From assembly GCA_948567375.1 (NCBI GenBank), contig OX419761.1, forward strand, positions 27,964,501 to 28,028,500: a stretch of 64,000 nucleotides of DNA. Reading direction: 5' to 3'. Both the position numbers and the translations under genes were made by a program. This document shows, piece by piece, positions 53,880 to 64,000 of the stretch (the first letter of the stretch is position 1; each line of letters opens with the position of its first letter). This stretch comes from Lunularia cruciata. Lineage: Eukaryota; Streptophyta; Marchantiopsida; Lunulariales; Lunulariaceae. The notes below the pieces were generated by a model, which was not told the origin of the DNA, did not search any database, and was given only the letters and a program-made list of their open reading frames with translations.

Positions 53880-54571
53880 TATGAGCCAGCTTGTCTCTCA
53901 CTCAGGATGAACCTCTGATGGCTATTATGGTAGCGCATCGTGGACTAAGAAGGCAAGGAACCCCAACTCCATCATACTCCTCCAAGGCTAACACTCCAAG
54001 ACTCAAGACATTGCTCACTAGAGAACTCAATGAGAGAGAGATAGTTACAAATGAAAGGATGATGAGTACCTCCTCACCCCTTGTTTATATACTTGTGAAA
54101 TAGTTACGTACCAAAGTTACTAATTATTGTAGTAACTCAAGTTACTAGACTAAAAGTCAAGTAAAGTCAAAAAGTAGAAAGGAATATCCATTCACATGGG
54201 CATATTCCCCTAAGCATGTGGTCTTATCTTGACCCAACCACTAAGTCAAGGATTCCTTCACATGGGCTATCCTTGGACTAAAGAAGAATCCAAAACAAAA
54301 AGGCTTGCGGGCCCAAGAGTTCTCAACTCTTTCCTCAAAGCCAAACACCTAGGAATAATACCAAGTCAACACACTAAAATCCAAAATAGTGGTGCTCATC
54401 TTTTCTACTTCCTCTAAAGTAAGGTCCCCTCTATCTTAGCCATGACTAACTTTAGCTAACCATGACTAATATAGAACCATCCTTTATCTCTAGATAAGTA
54501 ATATCTCTTAAGTACTTGTAATACCAAGCTAAATATCACAATACCACACACATGCACAAATAGGTGTTACA
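53880..54571 (-). repeat. 3' LTR of element E
   Basis: It reads TATGAGCCAGCTTG to AGGTGTTACA on the plus strand, followed by TTTACCCCCGG, the polypurine tract in reverse. Confidence 0.88.
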
Positions 54572-54619
54572 TTTACCCCCGGACTAAGTTTTCACTTTGT
54601 CTTCAAAGTAAAGGTCTCT

Positions 54620-57600
54620 CTAGCTTCTATGGTGCATTTTCAACTTATCTTTCAACTTATCATGGTTAATCCTATCAAAGTGTCTTCCTCCTAACTCCTT
54701 GAGATCATAGGTGTAATTTCCCTACACCTTCTGCACTATAAAAGGTCCAAAGTACTTAGGCAAAAACTTCTTTTGCACTCTCTTGAATCAAATAGAATCA
54801 AACAACATTACCCAATCACCTTCCTTGAAAGGCTCCACCTTCTTCTTGCCTTGCCTCTTGTCATAGCTCTCCTGTTTCCTTTGAGCTTGCTCCATTCAAA
54901 CCATAACAACTGCTCTTGCCTCTTCCAACTCCATGAGTTGATCCTTCCTTGACTTCTCTACATCACCTCCTTGTGCTTTCTTCAATCTCCTATGAATGCT
55001 TTGGAAGGTAGGAAGATCAAAGTGAATAGGTAAGGTAGACTTAATACCATACACCAATTGAAATGGAGAATATCAAGTGGAAGTCTTCATGGTTGTCCTT
55101 ACTCCCACAAAACTGCATGAATCCTCTTGTCCCAATGATGTTTAGCCCCCTCCATTTCTGCATCTTTGGCCAACATCATGCACAAGGTATGATTGGTTCT
55201 CTCTGCCAAGCCATTGGAATTTGGCTTATAGGATGTAGTTACTCTATGTGTGATAGAGAAATGTCGTAGCATGGCTGTAGTAATGCTTCCTGTAAACTCT
55301 CCTCCTCTATCAGAAACCAACTCCAAAGGGCATCCAAACCTAGTGATAATGCATTCATAAAGAATTCTACCCACTTCACCTTCATTCTTGTCCCTCAATG
55401 GTCTAGCCTCAACCCACTTGGTATGGTAATCAGTAACTACCACAATGTACCAATTGTTCCTTGGGGTTCTATTGAGAGGACCTACAAAATCAATTCCCCA
55501 CTTCTCAAAAGGTCCTAGCAATGGAATTGATTTAAGTGGTGGAGTGGATGTAGACTTTCTAGCAAAAGCTTGACAAACATGACAAGTTTTGCAATAATCA
55601 AGACAATCCTTGAAAATCCCTCTCCAATAGTAACCTGCATCTAGAATCTTGAAAGCAATCACCTTTCATGCAAAGTGTCCTCCACATACTAAACCTTCAT
55701 AAAACTCCTTTATGAGTAGGATAGACTCTTCCTTACCCACTGCTCTTCAAAGTAGACCATCTGCTCCTTGGTGAAAAAGAATATCCTCCACTATTGTGTA
55801 AGGTCTAGATCTTGCTGCAAGGGCCTTCCTCTCCCTAGCATGCATCCCTTTTGGATAGTTACCTCTTGTCACAAAATCCACAATCTCCTTGTACTCCATT
55901 GGAACCTCTTGAGTGATTGAGATTGCCATGAGCTCCTCATCTGGGAAAGAATCATCCACTGGCTCATCTCCGTCATGATCATAAGCTCTAGATAACAAAT
56001 CAGCATTTGCATGTTTCTTTCCTGGCCTATCCTCAATGGTGTAGTCATTCTCAGACAAGAGTATCATCCATCTTGCTAGTCTCCCTTCAACATTAGGCTT
56101 GTTGAAGATGTACTTCAAAGCCTTGTGATCCATGACAATGGTGGCTTTCCCTCCAATCAAGTAGTGTCTAAACTTCTTGAGACCAAAGATCACTGCCAAC
56201 CCTTCTCTCTTCGTGATAGAGTAGTTCTTCTTTGCTGAAACCATATGCCTACTAGCATAAGCTATTGGATGATCATGCCCATCTTGGTCTAATTGACTAA
56301 GAGTGCATCCTATAGCTACATTAGAAGCATCAGTGTAGAGGTTGAAAGGCTTACTCCAATCAGGGTTAGCAAGAATTGGAGCTACAACAAGGGATTGCTT
56401 GAGCTCCTCAAAAGCTTTGAGAGCCTCCTTGTCCTCCAAAATCACCATGTAATCTACACCCTTCTTCATGTAGATGGTCAATGCATAACCTTGTTGGAAA
56501 ATGAGAAGATGAATCTCCTATAGTATCCAACCATCCCCAAGAATTGGCGTAACTTTGTCAAGCTTGAAAGAAATGGAAGGTCTGAGATTTTCCTCACCTT
56601 CTCAAGATCAACTGCTTTTCCATCCTTGGAGATGATGCCCCAAAAGTAGACCTTCTTCACATCCAAAAATGTACTTCTCTAGGTTGAGTGATGCATTTGC
56701 CTCATCCAAGCGTTGCAAGACCTTGATTAGGTGCTCAAAGTGCTCCTCCTTGCTCCCATAGACACAAAAATCATCAATGAAGTCTCTCACAAATTTCCCA
56801 ATGAAAGGTTCAAATACCTTGTTCATGAACCGTTGGAATGTGGCTGGAGCATTGCAAAGCCCAAAAGGCATGACCTTGAAAGCATAAGTTCCCCAAGGTG
56901 TGGTGAATGTGGTGAGTTGTTGATGCCCTGGTGCAATCTTGATTTGATTATATCCACTATAACCATCTCCAAAACTGTACCTCTCATGACGTGCAACCTC
57001 CTCCAAGATCTCATCAATGAATGGAAATGGGTAGTAGTCCTTCTTGGTAACAACATTGAGCTTCTTGTAATCCACACATACCCAAAGCTTGCCAGTCTTT
57101 TTCTTCACAATGACAAGTGGAGACACCTATTCTGAATTCTCAACCTCAAAGATAAATCCAGCCTCCTTGAGCTTATCAATCTCCTCCTTCACAACCAAAG
57201 ATATTGGTGGGCTAATGCAACGTTGCTTTTGGCGGATTGGTCTTGCATGTGACTCCACCTCTATCTTGTGCTCCTCCAAGGTGACTTCCTTCAAATCCCT
57301 ATAACTAAAAGCAAACACATGGATGAACTTGCGGAAAATCTCCTCAAATCTCACCTTCTCCTCCTTGGTAACATTTGGACCATACTTGAGGGTAGATAAC
57401 CTTCTCTCTACCTCCTCAAGTGTCAATGGTGATTTATCTGGGTCTTCCAAAACCTCTGGCTTAGGTGCAAAATCCATAGCACACAAAGGATACATGTCTG
57501 AATCAGATTCAGATTCATCCTCCTCCGTGGAAGTCTCCTCTTCCATGCTTGTGTCCACACCTGAAGCTCCTTCTTCAGAATCTGATTCCCAATAATCAGA

Positions 57601-59406
57601 AGATGGTGTATCTGAATGTGAAGTGTTGGTGGTGTTAATAACAGGAACTTTGACTCTATGGTTTGATGGCCCAATCCTCAAGTACCCTTTGTGCCATCAA
57701 TCAATTGTGCATGCTGCTCTCAACCATGGCCTCCCAAGAAGTAAGTCATAGCTTGAATCCTTCAAGACTTGGAAAGTCATGAGATTTTGAACTCCCATAA
57801 CTGAAACTACCACTTTATCCATCACCCCTACTCGTCTAACTTGTTGCTTGTTTGCCATGCTCACCACAAATGTTGAAGGTCTTGAGGGTATCATACCCAA
57901 CTTCTTCATCAACCTTTCTGACATGGCATTTACTGATGATCCTCCATCAACCAATGCATCCTTGATGTTGTGACCATTCACTCTCACATCAATCTTGGAA
58001 GCATATTCACAAGCCTTCCATGGTGCTGGCTTGGCATCCACCAACCCCATTGATACTGGAACTTTTGCCTTCTTCTTCTTTCTCCTTGTAGAACTTAAAC
58101 CACCTCTTAGCTCCTTTCTCAAGGTAGGGTTCAAAGCAATCAATTGGCCCACTGTGATGTTAGCCTTGTGACTACCAACATCCTCCAACACATTGTAATT
58201 CCATTGTTGCTTTGAAATCAAGAAATCCTCCATCCCCAACTTCTTCCTTGGAGTCTTTGTTGTTGATGGTGTTGAGGTGCGAGTGCTCCTAGTAGACATA
58301 GGAGTATCCTTGCGTGGAGTAAATCCTTGAGAAGAGTGAACATCCTTTGCAAAACGAGCTCTCTTCTTCTCTTGTGCCAAAAGCTCCAAATTAAGACTCT
58401 TGGAGTTTGAGCACTCTCCCTTCTCATACTTTCTCTCCACCATATCTATGGATGCTATACCCTTACTTTTGTTTGGATTAGGAGCCACTTGGGTTTCACT
58501 ACCACCCTCTTTTCCTCTATTGGCTCCCTCATAACCCCTTCCTCCATGGTAAGTGGAATTTAGGCAATTCCTTTGGATATGGCCTCTTCCTCCACAACCA
58601 AAACAATTTCTATCATTGAAATTGTTGGCTGGTTGAACTCCTCTATATGGATAGTTTCCATAACTCCTAGTCCCTCTCCCTACATTCTGGTCCACCTCTT
58701 TGTTCTCCCATAGTTGCACCACATTGATCTTGAGATCCGCAAGTTGTTTTGTGATGGTTCAATGATGTGGTGCAACCCTTGTCACCAAAGTATCAGAAGT
58801 TCCACCTTAATTGTAGCCTTGAGGAGGATGCACAACCTCCTTCACCACCAAATCACTCTCATCCCCTTCCAAACTCTCCTCCATACGAATTGCAATCTTG
58901 ATAGCTTCAACCTTGGAAGAAGGTTTCTCATATCTCACCTTGCTTCTCATTTGTGGTCTCAACCCTCCCACAAAATTCTTGGTGAGCATGGACCCTATGC
59001 CAATCATTATAGTCTCCACATCATCCCCACCCTTCCTCAACACTATGCAAAATCTGGACTCTAACTTTTCCACTCTTTCCACATAGACTCTCACTTTCTC
59101 TCCATCTCCTTGCTTGAGAAATGTAACCTCCCTCATCAATCTCTCATAACTCTCATTAGGAAGAAAGTTCTCAATGAGTGCTGAAGTCAAAGTCTCCCAA
59201 GACTCCTCTTCCCCATCTCTCCTCTCTCCCTTTTGGTATTTTGACTCATACCATGTAAGTGCTGCATCCTCAAAGAAATCTGGTAATAATGAGACCCACT
59301 CATTCTTCCTCCTCTCATTGTTTCCTATGAAAGCTCTCTTGAAGTCTCTCACAAAGGCCTCCACATCTTCTCCATCCTTGCCAAAGAAAACCGGAAGTTT
59401 CCCCAT
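54620..59406 (-). pseudogene. Element E gag-pol, broken
   Basis: The ATG at 59406 starts the same protein as in C. Open pieces in order are gag 59406-58807, knuckle to protease 58722-57697 (C-F-G-C-G-G-R-G-H; A-L-V-D-G-G), protease/RT linker 57681-57127, RT 57126-56608 (FIDD present), a frameshifted RT tail 56666-56478, RNase H 56481-55747, and integrase 55662-55099 (GIDFVGPL, SDRGGEF, NGLAERT). The integrase end runs on to about 54620 with further breaks. At least five stops or shifts separate the pieces. Confidence 0.9.
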
Positions 59407-59737
59407 CTTAACCTCTCACTATCTTTCTCTTCTCTCAATCTTTCTTTTTCTCTTTTCTTTTCTCTCTCTCTATAACTAATAGATTATATACATGACTAAC
59501 ACCATTTGAGAGTAATCCACCCTAGGGAACACAAAGGGTTCAATTTGCTCCAAGATTTCTATAGCAACATCAAATCCTAGAGTGCATATTAATCGAACCC
59601 TCATAGATAGTTTATCCATAAGTTGAAAGATTATCTCCATCACTAATCTTGAAAACTAGCTGATGAAGGTGGTAGTATTTCTGTAGCTATACTAAGACTC
59701 TCTCCAAGATCCTTCACCAAAGTCTCCAAAAGTGCTT

Positions 59738-60933
59738 TTACTCCACTACACTCATGTCCTTTTGGAAGTCCTTCCACTCCACAAACTTCACACAACTCCT
59801 TGGTCTTAGATCTTCTCCTAATCTTGGTGAAGAAGGTCCAACATGCAAACCCAAGTCAAGTAAGCCTCTCCTTTCCCTCAATCTCTTGTTCTCAAAGGTC
59901 AATGGACATGAACTTGCCTTATGTCCCTTCTCTCCACACAGAAAGCACTTAGACTCACTCTTTCCTCCAGGTGGTGTAGGTTTTTGGATCCTCTTAACAC
60001 TCTCTTCAAATTCTATTGTAAACTCTCTTTTCCTCAAATCCACCCCTACAATCACCTCAAACCCTTGGAGAACCTTGCATATTCTCAATTTCCACTCTTG
60101 ATGACCGTCCATGTTCCCAAGATGAATCTAAACACTCAAACATGCTTTTTGTTGATCTCAAACTCCTCATGCATGAGATCTCCACTCTGCAGAATTGACC
60201 CTTCCTCACAATGTCACTGAAATCTCCCAACCAGTATGTCACAGTCCTTTGAAATTTTTCACACTTAGTAACAACTCTAGGGCGTCCCTCCCTGCAAAAT
60301 TTCAGATCTTTTCATCAAGCCATTTGGCCTAGACACTTTTCTATTCAGCACACATATTTCAGATTTGGTCTGAAAACCACTCCCCTCACTTCAAAAACTC
60401 ATAACTCCTTGTGCCGCAGAAATGATCTCTCTCTAATTTTTGTGGCAGTAGGTAGGATACAATGCACTGAATTTTCTTGGAAATTTTGAGGACAATTCAA
60501 TGAAAATTGAAGAAATGGAAGACTCTGTATAATTTTCCAAAGAGCATACAGTTGCGGGAGCACTTTACCCTATCAACTCTCAAAAATTCTAGCCCAGTGC
60601 ACATAGTAACTCTCATAATAATTTCAAGTGTGCTAACTGAAAGATAATCCAAACTATCTTGTGTAGAAATTTAAAGTCCAGATCTCAAACTTGAGATTTT
60701 GCCCAAAATCACTTTAATCCCCAAAATCTGCAATCCACCTCCCACAATCTCTCCAATTCCTCTCATGTGTACAAGATGTACAAAATCACCTCAAAGACAT
60801 CATAATGAACTACAGGGTATACAAATGGATCTTGGTTCTCGAACATAAGTTCAACCCTCTCTTTTCTTAATGTTCTCTCCAAGTGAGCTCTCATAGCCTC
60901 CTTCTGCCTAATGTAGAATTGAACACGGAACAT
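59738..60933 (-). pseudogene. Element E extra gene (ORF0)
   Basis: Exon 1 (60933-60790) is 144 bp and ends ..H-Y-D-V-F-E before a GTGATT donor. The acceptor TTTAG is at 60128-60132, and exon 2 opens at 60127 in phase as I-H-L-G-N-M-D-G-H-Q. It carries the CCHC knuckle C-F-L-C-G-E-K-G-H-K-A-S-S-C. A 4-base loss near 59818 then shifts the frame, and it ends at 59738 without the second Cys/His cluster. Confidence 0.6.
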
Positions 60934-60974
60934 TATCTTGCCTTCTAGAGAGATTTCGGCAACAGAATCAAAAA

Positions 60975-61666
60975 TGTGAGCCGGTCTGTCTCTCGCTCAG
61001 GATGAACCTCTGATGGCTATTATGGTAGCACATTGTGGACTAAGAAGGCAAGGAACCCCAACTCCATCATGCTCCTCCAAGGCTAACACTCCAAGACTTA
61101 AGACATTGATCACTAGAGAACTCAATGAGAGAGAGATAGTTGCAAATGAAAGGATGATGAGTACCTCCTCACCCCTTGTTTATATACTTGTGAAATAGTT
61201 ACGTACCAAAGTTACTTATTACCGTAGTAACTCAAGTTACTAGACTAAAAGTCAAGTAAAGTCAAAAAGTAGAAAGGAATATCCATTCACATGGGCATAT
61301 TCCCCTAAGCATGTGGTCTTATCTTGACCCAACTACTAAGTCAAGGATTCCTTCACATGGGCTATCCTTGGACTAAAGAAGAATCCAAAACAAAAAGGCT
61401 TGCGGGCCCAAGAGTTCTCAACTCTTTCCTCAAAGCCAAACACCTAGGAATAATACCAAGTCAACATACTAAAATCCAAAATAGTGGTGCTCATCTTTTC
61501 TACTTCCTCTAAAGTAAGGTCCCCTCTATCTTAGCTATGACTAACTTTAGCTAACCATGACTAATATAGAACCATCCTTTATCTCTAGATAAATAATATA
61601 TCTTAAGTACTTGTAATACCAAGCTATATATCACAATACCACACACATGCACAAATGGGTGTTACA
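60975..61666 (-). repeat. 5' LTR of element E
   Basis: It reads TGTGAGCCGGTCTG to GGGTGTTACA on the plus strand, 692 bp, with GACC directly after it. Confidence 0.9.
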
Positions 61667-62355
61667 GACCGTTAGGGTTCCAAACCTAGCTCAAGTCTAG
61701 GGGTATACTTTTGAAGTGTAGCTCTAGAGAGCTCACTTCTGTGATGTTGAGTCTTTAAGTTCTTGGCTATGGTGGATAGAGGCCGGTGAACGTCACCTGG
61801 ATTCTCTTAGCTAGAGTGGATGTGGCTTGATTGTAATCAGTGCCCAGTGGTTGGCAGTTTATAGAGTGACAGATCAAATACTAATTTGAGTTGAGTTGAT
61901 TTGAGAGTTATAAACAATCTAATTACATCAGAGAAGTGAAGTCATGGGGAAATTGTGTGCAAGAATTGAGAGTGTTGGTGGTATCTCCAAGACTCGTTGA
62001 TTGTTAGTAGCTTGATCGGCTGACTTCACTTCTCTAATGTAATCAGATTTACTATAACCCTTGAATCAACTCAACTCAGATCAGTACTTGATCTTGCACT
62101 CTATAAACTACCAACAATTAGGCATTGATTACAATCAAGCCATACCCACTCTAGCTAAGAGAATCCAGGTGACACTTGCCGGCCTCTATCCACCATAGCC
62201 AAGAACTCGAAGGCTCAACATTAGAGAAGTGAACTCTTTCAAACTGCACTTTGAAAGTATACCCTTGGACTTGAGATAGGTCTAGAACCCTAACGGTCCC
62301 GTTGACGGTATACTCAACGGTGCAAACAGTGCAAAGTGACAGTGTGCTCCACCGT

Positions 62356-62592
62356 GACAAATCAACCACCACTATCTTGTGCCTTGGATTTAGTCTCCTC
62401 ATTATCCTTCTCTTCACCAAGGACACCATATCCTTGGATCTACTTCTCTTTCTTGACTTTGAGATAAAAACTTTCACCATCTTCTCACATCTTATTTTGG
62501 TGAAGTAATCATCTTTTTTTTTAAATTTCTGCCATGTAATGTTGTTCTTCTTTATCTACATCTAGATGAAGATCTGGACGGAAATGAAACAC
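62356..62592. other. No gene recognised
   Basis: A short spacer between the foldback and the family III fragment. It contains a run of T near 62513-62521 and nothing else I can support. Confidence 0.4.
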
Positions 62593-63128
62593 TATGACAA
62601 CCCAACAAGTATCACTTTATGGTAGTTAGTATGTAATAGTTTGTTGCCATAGAGTACAAGTCAAAAATGGTCAAATACAAAGCAAATAGTAACAAACAAT
62701 TCTTGATTTTGTCTTTAGCCTCTTGGATAATGACTACACCTAAAAGAGAGTAACAAGTATTGAATCATAGTCTCATCACAAACAAAACACACCCATAAAT
62801 CACAATACTTCAAATTTGTCCAAAACAATCTTGATGGCGATGATTTGTCTTGAAGAATGCTACTTCACCATCAAACTACTTCATCTTGGAATTGCATTCC
62901 ACCCCTCCACTAAAATCATAACTTCCTCAATCAAAATTGTTTCACATCAATCTAGAGTAGCATTCACAAATGCAAATTACTACCAACGCCATAGTTCTTC
63001 ACATATCTATCAAGGCATTGCCTTGATTGCTATCCACTTAGGATCAAACACATAGAATAATCATTAGTGCTACAAAATCCAACATCCAACACCCACTAAT
63101 CGCAATTTGAATTTCTCCAAACACTAAA
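62593..63128 (-). repeat. Family III LTR fragment
   Basis: In reverse orientation this matches about 13790-14340 of the solo LTR. The element end TGTGACAACCC appears as TATGACAACCC at 62593, and blocks such as 'gcaatgccttgat', 'ggaggggtgga' and 'cttgttactctctttt' are shared. The match stops at about 63128, where RT-derived sequence begins. Confidence 0.75.
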
Positions 63129-64000
63129 ACTTGCTTATCCATTAAATGCTCTCATCTCTATGTCCTTTGGAGTAGGCCAATTAGTAATGGCCTTGATTTT
63201 CTCCTCTTCCATGTTGATCCATTATGATGAGATCTTGTGATCCAAGAAGGTATCTTCTTTCTACCAAAAGACACACTTTGACTTCTTGCAATAGAACTTC
63301 CATTGACATAGTCGTCTTAAGACTTCTTGTACATGATTTGATTGTTCTATCTTTGTCTTACTATAGATTAAAATGTCATCCAAGAATACCACCACGTACC
63401 AATCCAATAGTCCATCCAACACCCGGTGCATCTAATCTATGAAGATTGTTGGAGCATTAGTGAGCCCAAAAGGTAACACTCTTTATTCAAAATGCACATA
63501 CCTTGTGCAAAAGGTAATCTTTTGCACATCCTTCTTATCATGGAGACTTGCCAATAGCCGTTGTGAAGATCCAACTTGGAGAAGTATCATGCTCCACTCA
63601 ATTGACCAAGCAAGCCATCAATTCAAGGCAAGGGATATGCACTCTTCATTGTTTATTGAGCCCACAATAATCAATAAAAAAATAAAATCCTCCATCCTTC
63701 TCTAAAACAAATAGTTTTGGTGCTCCCTAAGGAGATGTACTATGTTGTCCAAAATCCTTCTCCAACAACTCTTTAAGTGTTGTTTGCAACTCCTCCAACT
63801 CCTTTGGTGAGAGACGATAGATTGGTCTACTCATTAGAGTACTTCCTGGCAATAACTCAATCTTGAAAGGCATACCACAATTGGAGGGTAATACTTTCAG
63901 CAGATCATCTAGAAACACATACACAAACTCCTGAACTATTTGATCAACCATTGCTTGATGAGGTCCTTGATCCTCCTTAGATTCTCTTTGTGCAATAGAC
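63128..64000 (-). pseudogene. Chromovirus-type reverse transcriptase remnant, runs off the window
   Basis: On the minus strand 63951-63727 reads V-Q-E-F-V-Y-V-F-L-D-D-L, IYRLSPKELEELQTTLKELL and F-G-Q-H-S-T-S-P. Then come G-A-P-K-L-F-V-L-E-K-D-G-G and F-I-D-Y-C-G-L-N-K-Q. Weaker pieces continue to about 63150 (W-P-T-P-K-D-I-E). This is the RT of a Ty3/gypsy element with many stops. Its joining to a family III LTR suggests it is the coding part of that family with RNase H and integrase deleted. Confidence 0.7.

Larger units (their letters stand above)
53880..61666 (-). mobile_element. Element E: family II, full length but decayed, minus strand
   Basis: LTRs of 692 bp lie at 53880-54571 and 60975-61666. 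The 4-bp duplication GACC flanks it (53876-53879 and 61667-61670). Its layout matches element C over 7787 bp. Gag-pol is broken by stops and indels, including a deletion of roughly 75 bp in gag near 58760. The LTRs differ from each other at several sites, so it is older than C. Confidence 0.9.
53821..62355. repeat. Long foldback (inverted repeat), split by element E
   Basis: The left arm is 53821-53879 plus 61671-61944; the right arm is 62021-62355; the loop is 61945-62020. Without element E the unit would be about 745 bp, with arms of roughly 330 bp. Matching pairs include GACCGTTAGGGTTC against GAACCCTAACGGTC, and GGTGGATAGAGGCCGG against CCGGCCTCTATCCACC. The arms differ at perhaps one base in eight. 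No coding region is seen. It resembles a MITE or foldback transposon; its ends are not proven. Confidence 0.75.

Noticed and set aside
1-64000. CRISPR array, operon, riboswitch or rRNA
   Set aside because: The regular repeats found are LTRs and local duplications; nothing with CRISPR spacing or prokaryotic gene order is present.

Overview
The window looks like intergenic DNA from a large, repeat-rich seed-plant genome, most probably a conifer. This rests on plant-type LTR retrotransposons of the Ty3/gypsy superfamily nested inside each other, a plant L-type lectin receptor kinase, plant 60S ribosomal protein L23 sequence with an intron, and a decayed Penelope-like reverse transcriptase. Within plants, Penelope-like elements are known mainly from conifers. 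No species can be named from the sequence alone.

Layout. 1-0.5 kb: ribosomal protein L23 (uL14) pseudogene that kept intron 1. 1.5-2 kb: Penelope-like RT remnant. 2-10 kb: old, mostly unrecognisable DNA with several broken coding stretches. About 10.4-33.3 kb: a nest. An old LTR-like sequence (family IV) was entered by element A (chromovirus, family I, + strand, 11583-33103, TSD TCACC). A carries a 1.86 kb solo LTR of family III (12482-14340, TSD ATTTC) and a second family I element B on the minus strand (16823-31248). B in turn carries element C (family II, minus strand, 19144-26971, 4-bp TSD GCCC). C has LTRs that read as identical and an unbroken 1608-codon gag-pol, so it is the youngest element here. 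33.3-37.9 kb: no recognised gene. 38.2-40.45 kb: the only intact cellular gene, an intronless lectin receptor kinase on the minus strand, with hairpins and W-box cores around it. 41.3-46.6 kb: element D, family II with most of pol missing and a hairpin-rich insertion in its 3' LTR. 46.6-53.7 kb: old DNA with two gypsy integrase remnants. 53.8-62.4 kb: a long foldback (inverted repeat) split by element E (family II, 53880-61666, TSD GACC). 62.6-64 kb: a family III LTR fragment fused to a decayed RT.

How it works together. Family II elements carry an extra small reading frame between the 5' LTR and gag-pol. Its first exon is exactly 144 bp in all three copies, and shared GT/AG sites could join it to a zinc-knuckle exon. 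Family I has its own extra frame before gag, and an integrase that ends in a chromodomain. All the elements other than C are broken by stops, frameshifts or deletions. The lectin receptor kinase would act at the plasma membrane and has no operon-like relation to the repeats around it.
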